64,000 nt of DNA, taken from the NCBI RefSeq assembly GCF_022201045.2, contig NC_068558.1, positions 37,839,501 to 37,903,500 on the forward strand. Direction: 5' to 3'. This document shows, piece after piece, positions 53,944 through 64,000 of the stretch. The notes under the pieces were generated by a model. The model did not search any database and was not told the origin of the DNA. It saw only the letters and a program-made list of their open reading frames with translations. The position numbers were made by a program, and so were the translations under genes. This DNA is from Citrus sinensis. Lineage: Eukaryota > Streptophyta > Magnoliopsida > Sapindales > Rutaceae. The stretch's first letter is position 1; every line of letters starts with the position of its first letter.

Positions 53944-54596
53944 GTAAGTCCTTAATTATCTCCAATTTAATTATAAAATTACTATAAAAAAATTTGTTGG
54001 GTCGTATTAAATATTAATCAAAGATAAAGTTAAAAACCAGTCAACATGCTCGTTCAATGGCAGATTTCACTGATCACTTTGAGATTTATTCAAATTACAA
54101 GCTAGATATAACTCTATTAGTTTCCAACGTTTGTAGGATACGATAAACTTTATAGAAGTTAATTTAAGGAGAATATATGAGGAATTTTTATAGATAAGTT
54201 TATAATTATTTTCAAAATCAAATCTAACATGGTAAAGCTAATTTATTTGTGATCCCTCTTATCCCTTTTCGGTGACAGGCGTGCTTAATTTCTTAAGATT
54301 CCAAGGTTGTACAAAGATTTACCGAAAGACGAAAATTACAGATTTAATTTAAGACATTATTTATACTGTAAAATTCGTTCTTTTACAAATCTTTGTATAA
54401 GGTGTTGGATGTCAGTATTTAAAAAACGTGTAGATCCATGACTGGAAATTTTCATTTGTATGTGTGTAGAACTATCAGTTGCAGCAAAAATAAATAAATA
54501 CATAACAAAAATAATTCACAGGTAAGGGCATTTCCACGAAGTTGAAACTCAAACTGTACTATCTAACTATAATTTAAGACTAGCCGTATTAAAATT

Positions 54597-54690
54597 ATGG
54601 TACCAACTAGTTGAGTTGGTAAAAGCAAGAGGTTTATAAATCATACTGCACTCACATGAGTGGAACGGGATTGAGTTCTTGTTAAGCTAA
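54597..54690 (+). mobile_element. SINE-like insertion in PRISE copy 2 intron
   Basis: TAGTTGAGTTGGTAAAAGC resembles Pol III box A, and GGGATTGAGTTCTTG a decayed box B. The same sequence is at 59307-59400 in copy 3. The corresponding place in copy 4 (near 63435) lacks it, which fits an insertion before copies 2 and 3 separated. The target duplication is not clear. Confidence 0.5.
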
Positions 54691-54799
54691 ATAATAAAAG
54701 AGGTATTATAATCGCACCACACAATCTAGTTGTGCAAAGTAGTGACGTTGAGACTATGACCATGACAGTTTACTGGGGCAATTCATCGAACAGCGGATT

Positions 54800-55016
54800 T
54801 GTTGAGTTATGTTCTACATTGACTAGAAAAGGAGAGATACTTGGATTTGTAAGGAGGTAGGTCACTTCACCTAAAAGGCTAGTTTTTTTAGGTTGGATTC
54901 CAAGAAATCTTATGCTTAGTCTCCCAGCAAGTGGTATCACAGCTAGATCCTGTATCTGGAATGTGGTGGTGGAACAACTCATGTGTGTCGGACGAAAGTA
55001 CCGGAGTCCGGTGGTA
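54800..55016 (+). mobile_element. Truncated TRIM: one LTR plus part of the internal region
   Basis: LTR 54800-54929 starts TGTTGAGTTATG and ends at CAGCA. It is followed after two bases by the primer-binding site TGGTATCACAGC (one change from the initiator-Met type TGGTATCAGAGC). The internal part stops at about 55016, where repeat R begins. It sits at the same intron position as the TRIM of copy 3, preceded by GGATT in place of TGATT. Confidence 0.85.
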
Positions 55017-55019
55017 ACA

Positions 55020-56110
55020 CAAATTTATTTTTTATTTTTCATTTCCAAACATGTAAATATTCTACCCAAGTAACACAAATTTGTTTTAAAATTTTAATAT
55101 AGAGTAATGATATTTGACCAACTCAAAATTTCTTACTAACTTCCATTTTTTAATTTATCTTACTCTTTTTTCAAAATTACCCTCATTAAAATAAAAAAAT
55201 TTATTTTTATTTTATTTTATTCTCTCTCCTCCCGCTCTCTATAGCATAACTACCACCCCCACAACTTCGTCTACAACGAGTTTATCGTCCTCATCATCAA
55301 ATCACTACCGCATATTTTCTTCACCATCAATACATCATCTCCCTCAACATATGATGAGTTTTAATGTTTGAATTTTTTTAAACTTTATGAAGAAATAATT
55401 AAGGTTATTTTAATAATACATAACCGATGTATGTGTGATTCATTCTGTTAATTTGATTTATTTGTTATCTTTTTTGTATTTTAACTCGTTATTATCTCTT
55501 ATCTTATTTGAATTTAATTAGAATTAGTAACTTTGAACTCCACATGCATTTTGTGGGTGCCAACTAGGCAACTAGTTCAATGAAATAAATTCTTCGGTTA
55601 AAATGATAAAATAATGACCCATTACTTCTTACATTAATATAATTAACAAAATCTCTAAGTCTTTAGTCAAACATCAAGTTGTGTGTTTCATTCTATCAGT
55701 TCAAGATATAATCGGTGATTAGAGAGAGTAAAACAGCAATATATAGATATTATTCTATTAAATACTTGTAGTATTTTTTTTAATAACTAACTTTATGAAA
55801 TTTTTCAAAATAAAAATTTTATGTGACGTGTTCCAATATTAATGTACCTACATGTTTTTGGAAAAAAGAACGACAAAGATCTCCCCCCCCCCCCCCCCAA
55901 AAAAAGGTAGGTGACCCACGTGCATTATTCCTGTTGTTGTTTTTCAAACAAATGGCCAAATCAAAAAGGGAAAAACTACTAAAGGCCAAGACTATTCGAG
56001 TCTTTCAAATAATAATATTTATTTAATATCTTTTCATTTTCTAATAATTAGATGCAGACGAATAAATGGTATTGGCAAAAATAATTAAAAACTATTTATT
56101 CAAACTCTGA
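55020..56110. repeat. Dispersed repeat R, copy 2 (direct, partly deleted)
   Basis: Follows the truncated TRIM directly. Homologous to 51310-52360 over its first part, and inverted relative to 60990-62430 over its whole length. Contains a C-run (about 16) at 55883-55898. The junction with the TRIM explains the missing downstream half of PRISE copy 2. Confidence 0.78.
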
Positions 56111-56342
56111 ATTATCTCTACTAAAACTACGTAACTCACATGTGAACCATCTAATTAAGGTTATGTATCCTATTAATTTGATTTATTTGGCATCTTGTTT
56201 GTATTTTAAGTTCTTAAAATTATTGGGTTAAAATAAAAATTCTGAGATATATTGGAACCACACTTGCTGTTTGGGTAAAGAGAGAGTTTTACTTAATTTA
56301 TTCCTCTTACTTTTTGTATGCATAAAATAAACTCGAAATTAT

Positions 56343-57256
56343 TAGGGATGACAATGGGCACGGCCCGCAAGCGGGTTTGTCATTACTAAATCCGCACCCA
56401 CACAAAATTTAAATTACCAAACCCACTTGTAACCCGTTGACGGTTTTAATTTTTTTAAGAAAACTTACCTACTACGGATTTTGACAATTACCAAACCTGC
56501 AATGATACTCGGTGTATTTTTCGTCGATTTTCATATTTAAAATCACAAGTGTTCAATATAAAAATTTATAATAATAATCTAAAATTCTACATAACATATT
56601 CAATTCTAAATTGAATCAATGTAAATGAAAAATTAAAATTTCAACATCAATCTAACACAAATTCTTGAATTTAAATATAAAATACACAAGTTCAAAAAAA
56701 AAAAACCGCTAACTGGTATCTAAAACTAACAATTATTATTTCATATTATTATTCAACACAAGTTCTAAGAGAAGATTTTCATTTCATTCAACATCATTAG
56801 CACACATCCAACACGATTCCTACAATAATAATTAAGATTAATATTTTTTAAATGCTAGTCCAAAGAATAAAATTATAATAATGAAATAATCTATACACTA
56901 AGTTAAAGAATAATAGTCTACACAAAATTATTATAAGTATAAAATAATCGATGCATTAAGTTAAAGAAACTTAGTTTCTTACCTCATAAACAATATCGTC
57001 ATCTTTGGAGAATATCATCAACAATATCTACATGCGTTAGGTTTAAATATTTTTAAATTAAACCTTTAAAAAATATTTAAAAAAAGTTTTGGGTTTGATG
57101 GATACCCATGTGGGTATCCACTAGATATTTTACAAACACCAAACCCACCTGCAACAAGCGCGGATTTTGATTTGTGATACCAAATCCGTCCACAACCCAC
57201 AAAATTACCCACAGTGAGTGCGTTTATGTGGATTTACGGGTACCATTGCTATCCTA
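56343..57256. mobile_element. Non-autonomous TIR element, about 0.91 kb
   Basis: Ends TAGGGATGACAATGG and, inverted, TAGGATAGCAATGG. The interior is AT-rich without a transposase and has GGGTATCCA-type motifs near the right end. The upstream region of copy 2 (about 52535-52560) shows the uninterrupted sequence AAACTTGAAGTTTACTTG, i.e. an empty site. A target duplication is not obvious, so hAT-like membership is only a guess from the end sequence. Confidence 0.7.
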
Positions 57257-57979
57257 CTCGAATATACCATGAAATTAAGGGATAATGGCCCATCACTCCT
57301 CAAGATTAGTATCATTCTAGAAATCCTAGATTCTCTGGTCTTAACAAAACCCGTGTATTCATGCTATTAATTCAAGAGATAGGTGGTGTTAGATAAAAAG
57401 AACAAAAAAGGTATGGTGAAGTTGCATAGTGTTGTAACTTACAATAACTTAATTGATGCATCAATTAAGTCAAGTGTAATTTAGTTATTAAATATTTTTT
57501 ACATTATTAAATACAACTCTTAGATTGTTATAAATTACAACATTGTGTAATTTAGCTAAGGCATTAAAAAAATTACAAAAATTAATTTGTAGTTCTGTCT
57601 GCTCGATCGTTTGAAAATATCACAAAGACCCTGCAGTTTGAAATAAATTAAATGTAAATGGGTTGACGAAATATCAGTGGTTAGATAAAAACGAGAATTA
57701 TCCGACAAGAAGATAAACATAAATTAAAAAAAAAAAAAACGTTAGGTGGCGACTGGCGAGTAATGGGGTACCATGCATACATTATCTTTTTGCTGTTTCG
57801 CATTTAGTTCGAACTAATAATGGTAGTACATTATTGATTTATAGATACCCTTTATTGTTAAGTCAAAGGTCGTGACATTTTTTCCACTAGGCCGAGCTTT
57901 CTTCAACAGTAATTCCCTCTTGTTTCTCTGATATCTCCACTGAGAAACAGCAATTAACAGCGTATATGTAATTTGTGAC

Positions 57980-60730
57980 ATGGAAAAGCAAGATCAAAAC
58001 CCTAAATCAGTCGCCCTAATCATTGGGGTGACGGGCATTTCAGGCTTGAGCTTAGCGGAAGCTCTAAAGAACCCAACTACCCCTGGCAGCCCCTGGAAAG
58101 TGTACGGCGCCGCCCGCCGGCCTCCGCCCGGCTGGTTCCCGACTGCTCTCGTCGATCGTTATATAACCTTCGATGCCCTAGATCCCACTGACACAGCCCT
58201 AAAACTCTCTCTGATTTCCCAAGAAATCACTAACCTTTTTTGGGTCCCTTTGCAGGTTCAGGAAAGCGAAGAAGTAAACATATTCAAGAACTCGACGATG
58301 TTGAAGAATGTGCTCTCCGTTCTTGTAAGTTCGAACAGCGGACGTTCTCGTCTCCGACATGTGGCTTTGCTGACGGGGACGAAACACTACATGGGTCCGA
58401 TATTTGATCCTTCGCTTGCAGGTCAACTTATGCCTTACGAAGTTCCTTTTAAGGAGGACTCGTCCAGACTGCCTTTCCCCAACTTTTACTACGAATTGGA
58501 AGACGTTTCCGCATCGTATTCGCCGGCTATAACGTACTCCGTGCATCGTTCGTCGGTCATAATCGGTGCATCTCCAAGAAGCCTGTACAATTCGTTGCTC
58601 ACTTTAGCGGTGTATGCTACCATTTGTAAGTACCAAGGGTTGCCGTTTCGATACTTTGGTAAGTCCTTAATTATCTCCAAGTTAATTATAAAGTTACCAT
58701 ACAAAAGTTTGCTGAGTCGTATTAATCGAAGACAAAGTTAAAAACCAGTCAACATGTTCGTTCAGAGGCAAATTTCATTGATCTCTTTGAGATTTATTCA
58801 AATTAAGAGCTAGATATAGCTCTATTAGTTTCGAGCGTTTATAGGATACGATTAACTTTATAGAAGTTAATTCAAGGAGGATATATGAGGAATTTTTATA
58901 GATAAGTTTATGATTATTTTCAAAATCAAATCTGACATGGTAAAGCTAATTTATTTGTGATCCCTCTTATCCCTTTTCGGTGACAGGCGTGCTTAATTTC
59001 TTAAGATTCCAAGGTTGTACACAAGATTTATCGAAAGATGAAAATTATAGATTTAATTTAAGACATTATTTATACACTAAAATTCGTTCTTTTACAAATC
59101 TTTGTATAAGGGGTTGTATGTCTGTATTTAAAAAACGTGTAAATCCATGACTCGAATTTTTCATTTGTATGTGTGTAGAACTATCAGTTGCAGCAAAAAT
59201 AAATAAATATATAACAAAAATAATTCACAGGTAAGGGCATTTCCACGAAGTTGAAACTCAAACTCTACTATCTAACTATAATTTAAGACTAGCCGTATTA
59301 AAATTATGGTACCAACTAGTTGAGTTGGTAAAAGCAAGAGGTTTATAAATCATACTGCACTCACATGAGTGGGACGGGATTGAGTTCTTGTTAAGCTAAA
59401 TAATAAAAGAAGTATTATAATCGCACCACACAATCTAGCTGTGCAAAGTAGTGACACTGAGACTATAACCATGACAGTTTACTGGGGCAATTCGTCGCAC
59501 AGCTGATTTGTTGAGTTGTGTCTCACATTAGTTAGAAAAGGAGAGATACTTGGGTTTATAAGGAGGTAGGTCACTCCACCTAAAAGACTAGTCTTTTTGG
59601 ATTGGATACCTAAAAATCTTATACTAAGTTCCCCTAACAAGTGGTATCAGAGCTAGACTCTACAGTAAGAATGTGGTGGTGGAACAACTCACGTGTGTCA
59701 GACGAAAGGACCGGAGTTTGGCGGTGGTTTCTTCCGAGGGAGGATTGTTGAATTGTGTCCCACATTAGCTAGTAAATGTGAGATACATGGGTTTATAAGG
59801 AGGATATGTCACTCCATCCAATAGACTAGTCTTTTGGGTTGGATACCTAAAAATTTTATGTTAAGTCCCACAACAAGTGGTATCAGGGCTAGATCTTAGT
59901 AGCCGGAATGTGATGGTGGAACAACTCAAATGTGTCAGACAAAAGGTCCGGCAGTGGTTTCGTCTGAAAGGGGATTGTTGAGTTGTGTCAATGTGAGATA
60001 CTTGGGTTTATAAAGAGGTAGATCACTCCACCTAAAAGACTAGTCTTTTGGATTAGATAACTATAAATCTTATGATAAGTCTCCCCAACATGATTCATTT
60101 ACTCAAACACTTGCCTCATAGTATAAAACACAAAGGAAACATTTCTGTTAATTATCCTAACACAAAGGAAACATTTCTGTTAATTATCCTATCAAATCTC
60201 CAGTTCAGCAATTTTTTTTTTCCCTAAACTTCGTCCTAATTGCAATTCTTGAATATTCCCTTTCAGGTAACAAATACACATGGGAGCATTTTTTCGACGT
60301 GTCAGACAGCCGATTGCTAGCAGAGCAACAGATATGGGCAGCAACGACGGATAAGGCCAAGAACCAAGCATTTAACTGCACAAACGGCGACGTTTTTATG
60401 TGGAAGAGCTTATGGAAACTGTTGTCAGAAATCTTTGACATTGAGTTTGTGCCGTTTGATGATGTGAAAAATGAAAAATTTGATGTGGTTGAGATGATGA
60501 AGGAGAAAGGAGAAATATGGGATGAGATAGTTGAGAAACATGGGCTGTATAAGACCAAATTGGAGGAGATAACTTGTTTTGAGGCAATGAAACTTGTCTT
60601 GCATTTTGAGTTTCAGCATGTCAGTAGCATGAACAAGAGCAGAGAATTTGGGTTCTTTGGGTTTGTTGATACCATGAAGAGTATTAGAATGTGGGTCGGC
60701 AAATTGAGAGAGATGAAGATCATACCATGA
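57980..60730 (+). CDS. PRISE reductase copy 3, 380 aa, intact
   Basis: Exon 1 57980-58658 and exon 2 60267-60730, with the same phase and splice bases as copy 1. The only length difference is four missing residues near the N-terminus. Rossmann VGVTGISGLSLAEAL, catalytic Lys in TGTKHYMGP and Tyr in NFYYELEDV are all present. Exon 2 differs from copy 1 by only about three residues, which suggests recent duplication or gene conversion. The 1.6-kb intron is four times longer than that of copy 1 because it carries a SINE-like piece and a TRIM doublet. Upstream sequence resembles copies 1 and 2 but is interrupted by a TIR element at 56343. Confidence 0.93.
59307..59400 (+). mobile_element. SINE-like insertion in PRISE copy 3 intron
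   Basis: Same element as at 54597-54690, in the same intron position, with box A-like TAGTTGAGTTGGTAAAAGC. Shared by copies 2 and 3, absent from copies 1 and 4. Confidence 0.5.
59509..60090 (+). mobile_element. TRIM retrotransposon doublet: three LTRs, two internal regions
   Basis: LTRs at 59509-59639, 59746-59875 and 59976-60090. They begin TGTTGA and end in ACA, and the third has lost about 15 bases near its start. After LTR1 and LTR2 comes AG then the primer-binding site TGGTATCAGAGC (59642) or TGGTATCAGGGC (59878), matching initiator-Met tRNA. Before LTR2 and LTR3 lie purine-rich tracts (GAGGGAGGAT, AAAGGGGAT). The internal regions are only about 100 bases, with no protein. Target duplication TGATT at 59504-59508 and 60091-60095. 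Copy 4 keeps the empty site near 63510. Confidence 0.92.
60127..60190. repeat. 32-bp tandem duplication before PRISE copy 3 exon 2
   Basis: AACACAAAGGAAACATTTCT followed by GTTAATTATCCT occurs twice in a row, about 80 bases upstream of the exon 2 acceptor. Copy 1 has a single version of the TTAATTATC part. Confidence 0.8.
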
Positions 60731-60989
60731 GATTCAAGATTCAAGATCATAGTTGTAGCAAGTAAATATAGCTGGGCTTGATGTTTTGGTTCGGTCATGT
60801 TTTAGCCAACCCACATTACCAATTTGAAAATGTTGTAAACTCAACTATTTTTTTACTTGTCATTGTACCACGGGCATAAAAAAGTATGATATCGATGAAC
60901 TGGTTTTAGATATTCTTAATAATTTTGTTTCAAATAGTATTCTCATCTTCACAATTTTATTTATATCTTTCTAAAAAATTTGTGAACTT

Positions 60990-62430
60990 GCAGTTTCCAA
61001 GTAATTATTTTGCTAATACCATTTATTCGTCTATATTTAATTATTACAAAATGGAAGGTTCTTAAATAAATAATTTTATTTCAAAAGTTCGAATTAGTCT
61101 TGGCCTTTAGTAGTTTTTTCTTTTTAATTTGGCCATTTGTTTAGGAACTAAAACGCAAGACGGCAAAAGAAATAATGCGCGTGGTAGTTACCCACCCCAC
61201 CTTTTTTTTTTTGGGTATCTCCGTCATTTTTTTTTATGCACGTGGGTATATTAATGTTGGAACTCGTTACATAAATTTTTTATTTTGAAAAAATTTCATA
61301 GGTTAGTTATTAAAAAAAAATTTGTAAGTGTTTAATGGAATAATACGTATGTATTTCTGTTTTACTCTCTCTCTAAACAGCAATTAGCTCTTGAATTGAT
61401 AGAATGAAATATACAACTTGATGTTTACGTAAGAAGTGATGGGTTATTGTCTCATCATTTTAACCCAAAAATTTATTTCATTGAACTCCTTGGCATCCAC
61501 GACGCACGAGTTCATAGTTACTAGTTCTAATTAAATTCAAATAAGATAAGAGATAATAACAAGTTAAAATATAAATAAGATGATTAATAAATCAAATTAA
61601 TAGAATGAATCACATTTAGGTAGACCTTATAAGTGCATTTGGTAGAAGGATAAAAAGATTGAGATTAGATTATTTTAAAAAATTTGAATCCAAGATCAAG
61701 TTTGCTGTAGACAAAAACGCCCACATAAAACATTACCAATTCCATTGACTAATTACAAAAAAAGAATATGTTAAAGAAAAATGATATTTGATCCCGCTAA
61801 TTTATCTCGTCAACCATCACTTTTTAAATTAATATTATTCATATTGCTATGACAAAAATTAAAAATTTATTTTTTTCTTCTCTCTCAAGCTCTCAATACA
61901 GTAACTTCTCATCTCTTCATCTCTCTCATGTCTCTCTCCCTCTCTCTCTTTTAACTGATTCATAGTTTGAATCAAATATTAACTTACAATTAGTTCCCAT
62001 ATTGAAATTAGACAAATTTTACCACGCAAAATCAAAACTAATATTTTCAATAATAATAAAAACCATCATTTGTTCATAAAATTTAACAAAATCCAACACC
62101 AAAACTCATCATATGGTGGTAGAAGTGATGGATTGATGGTGAAGAAAATATGTGATGGTCATTTGATGATGAACTCATTGTAGATGCAGTGGTGGGGGTA
62201 ATGGTTATGCTAGAGAGAAGATGAAGAGGAGGGAAAATAAAATAAAATTAATAATAATAATTTTTTATTTTAATAATGGTAATTCTGAAAAGTAGTAAAA
62301 TAAGTTGAAAATAGGAGTTAATGTGATAACTTGAGGCGGTCAAATAACATTACGTTAAAATTTTAGAAGAAATTTATGTTACTTGGGCAGAATATTTACA
62401 TGTTTGGAAATAAACAAAGAAAAAATCCGA
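60990..62430. repeat. Dispersed repeat R, copy 3 (inverted)
   Basis: Reverse-complement of 55020-56110 and, in its right half, of 51310-52090. For example, the stretch around 62385 read on the minus strand gives AACATGTAAATATTCTGCCC. About 1.45 kb, the most complete copy. Together with copy 2 it forms an inverted pair with PRISE copy 3 between the arms. Confidence 0.8.
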
Positions 62431-62534
62431 ACATCAAGAGAATTTTAATAGAAGTGTTTCATTAATACTTTTAAAATTATCATCGTGTCTTTGATTATAC
62501 ACACACACATAAATACACAGACACAAACCGGTGT

Positions 62535-63799
62535 GAAATCCACTACACGGGTCCGATATCTGATCCCTCACTTACCGGTCAACTTACACGATATTTGATC
62601 CACAACTTTTTGCTGCATCGTGCTCACCGGCTATAACGTACTCTGTGCATCATCCGTCGATCATAGTCGGTGCATCTTCAAGAAGCCTACACAATTCGTT
62701 GCTCCCTTTGGCTGTGCATACTAACATTTGCAAGTACCAAGGGTTGCCGTTTCGATACTTTGGTAAGAGGCCTTAATTATCTCTTAACTTTTTTTAAAAA
62801 AATTTTGTTATTCAACATAATTGTGAGAATTACTATAGAAAAGTTTGAAAAGTGTCGTAAATAATGAAAGAAAAAGTGAAAAATAGTCCACATATATATG
62901 CGTTTAATGGCAAATATCATTAATCTCTTTGAGATTTGTCCATATTACGAGCAAGCTCGATCTCTTGGTTTGGATCGTTTAATGGATATTTGATAAATTT
63001 TATAAATGTTTAAGGAGGTATATATGAGTAATTATTTTATGGATGTTTTTATATGATTGTTTTCAAAATCAAACGTGACATGGTAAAGCCAATTAATTTT
63101 GTAATCTGTAATTTTATATCCAATGAAATTAAGCAAGCATGCATCCTTTTTTTGGTGCAGAAAATAATCGCCATTTTTTAGAAATTCCGATGTTGTACAA
63201 AGAATTAATAAATGATGAAAAAAAAAATTTAACTTGAGACATTATTTGTACAATAACATATATGATTTTGCAACCTTTTACACAAATAGTTGGATATCAG
63301 CACTTTATACGAGTTTTGATTATGTGCGTAAAACTACTAATTACAGCACAAATAAATAAATACATGACAAAAATAATTCTTAGGTAGGACATTCACACGA
63401 AACTGAGGTCGAATTCTACTATTTGACTATGATTTAGGACTGTAATAATATTACACCTCCACAATCTTGCTTGGCAAAAGAGTCACGTTGAGACTATGGC
63501 AATTCATCGAACAGTTGATTCATTTAATCAAACACTTGCCTCAAACTATAGAGCAAAATGAATTTTCTTTTTTTTTTTTTAATCAAATCTCAATATTCAC
63601 ATTTTTTTTCCCCGGAATCCTCATTAATTCTAATATGGCAATTAATAAATATCGTTCCTTGAAGGTAACAAATACACATGGGAGCATTTTTGCGACGTGT
63701 TAGACAGCCGATTGCTAGCTAGCAGAGCAACAAATATGGGCAGCGACAACTGAGAAGGCCAAGAACCAAGCCTTTAACTACATAAACGGCGGCGTTTTT
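62535..63799 (+). pseudogene. PRISE copy 4, decayed fragment
   Basis: 62535-62765 matches the 3' third of exon 1 (from the Lys-motif region to TTTG/GTAAGA) with internal deletions and many changes. 63665-63799 matches the first third of exon 2 (NKYTWEHF to the NGDVF region), with an in-frame TAG from GCTAGCTAGCAG duplication and an abrupt end. The intron between is homologous to other copies but has neither the SINE-like piece nor the TRIM. It is therefore older than, or split before, copies 2 and 3. Confidence 0.9.
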
Positions 63800-64000
63800 A
63801 CCACAGTGATTCGGGCTTCCCAATATAATTTCATAATATCGTGTCCATACTACCTTAATTAAGTATCGTGTTAATATATTATTAATGTAGAGTTGTACCT
63901 ACTCCATTAAACAGATGACAAACAACTGAAACAAGGTACTGCTGTTTTGAAATAAATGAAATAGATTAACAAAATATTAAATATTAAATATTAATGGTTC
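63800..64000. other. Possible upstream region of a fifth PRISE copy
   Basis: After unrelated sequence to about 63885, the final 110 bases (TTGTACCTACTCCATTAAAC, then CTGTTTTGAAATAAATGAAA) resemble the regions about 340 bases upstream of copies 2 and 3 (near 52890 and 57595). If so, another ATG should lie roughly 290-350 bases beyond the window. Confidence 0.45.

Overview
This looks like nuclear chromosomal DNA of a flowering plant, most likely a eudicot. Supporting signs are AT-rich introns with GT..AG borders, plant-only genes (ACR4-like receptor kinase, GUN4, tandem PRISE reductases) and tRNA-derived SINEs, a TRIM retrotransposon and TIR elements. The protein sequences feel Citrus-like to me, but that is an impression and not a search result.

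Layout. 2-1498 (+) is the 3' part of a CRINKLY4/ACR4-type receptor kinase. 2156-19950 (-) is a complete 29-exon GCN2 eIF2-alpha kinase (1244 aa). 22209-22943 (+) is an RRM protein resembling AIPP1/EDM3, divergent from GCN2. 24514-25365 (+) is the chloroplast tetrapyrrole-binding protein GUN4. 27.3-29.7 kb holds unplaced exon-like fragments. 30.30-32.30 kb is a duplicated copy of the GCN2 intron 1/exon 1 region fused directly to a copy of the GUN4 downstream region, with the genes between them missing. 32862-37755 (-) is an 11-exon secretory-pathway protein (272 aa) that joins a SPRING/C12orf49-like cysteine-rich domain to a C-terminal domain like that of MGAT5. 38.2-41.4 kb is a repeat-rich gap. 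41796-42242 (+) encodes a uL18-type protein, and 42605-46399 (-) encodes 5-oxoprolinase (OXP1).

From 48.5 kb to the end lies a tandem array of PRISE (progesterone 5-beta-reductase / iridoid-synthase-like) reductases. Copies 1 (384 aa) and 3 (380 aa) are intact. Copy 2 is broken by a nonsense codon, a 4-nt insertion and loss of exon 2. Copy 4 is a decayed fragment. The last 110 bases look like the upstream region of a fifth copy.

The duplicated blocks carry their own molecular archaeology. A TRIM element with three LTRs and two internal regions sits in the copy-3 intron with a 5-bp target duplication; its empty site survives in copy 4 and a truncated version lies in copy 2. A SINE with an 18-bp target duplication sits in one GUN4-downstream block, and the other block has the empty site. 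The strongest biological lead is the SPRING-like protein: plants have no classical SREBP, but they have site-1 protease, the protein whose maturation animal SPRING supports.

Exon coordinates were read by hand from splice signals, reading-frame continuity and remembered family conservation. They are precise proposals, not transcript-verified models.
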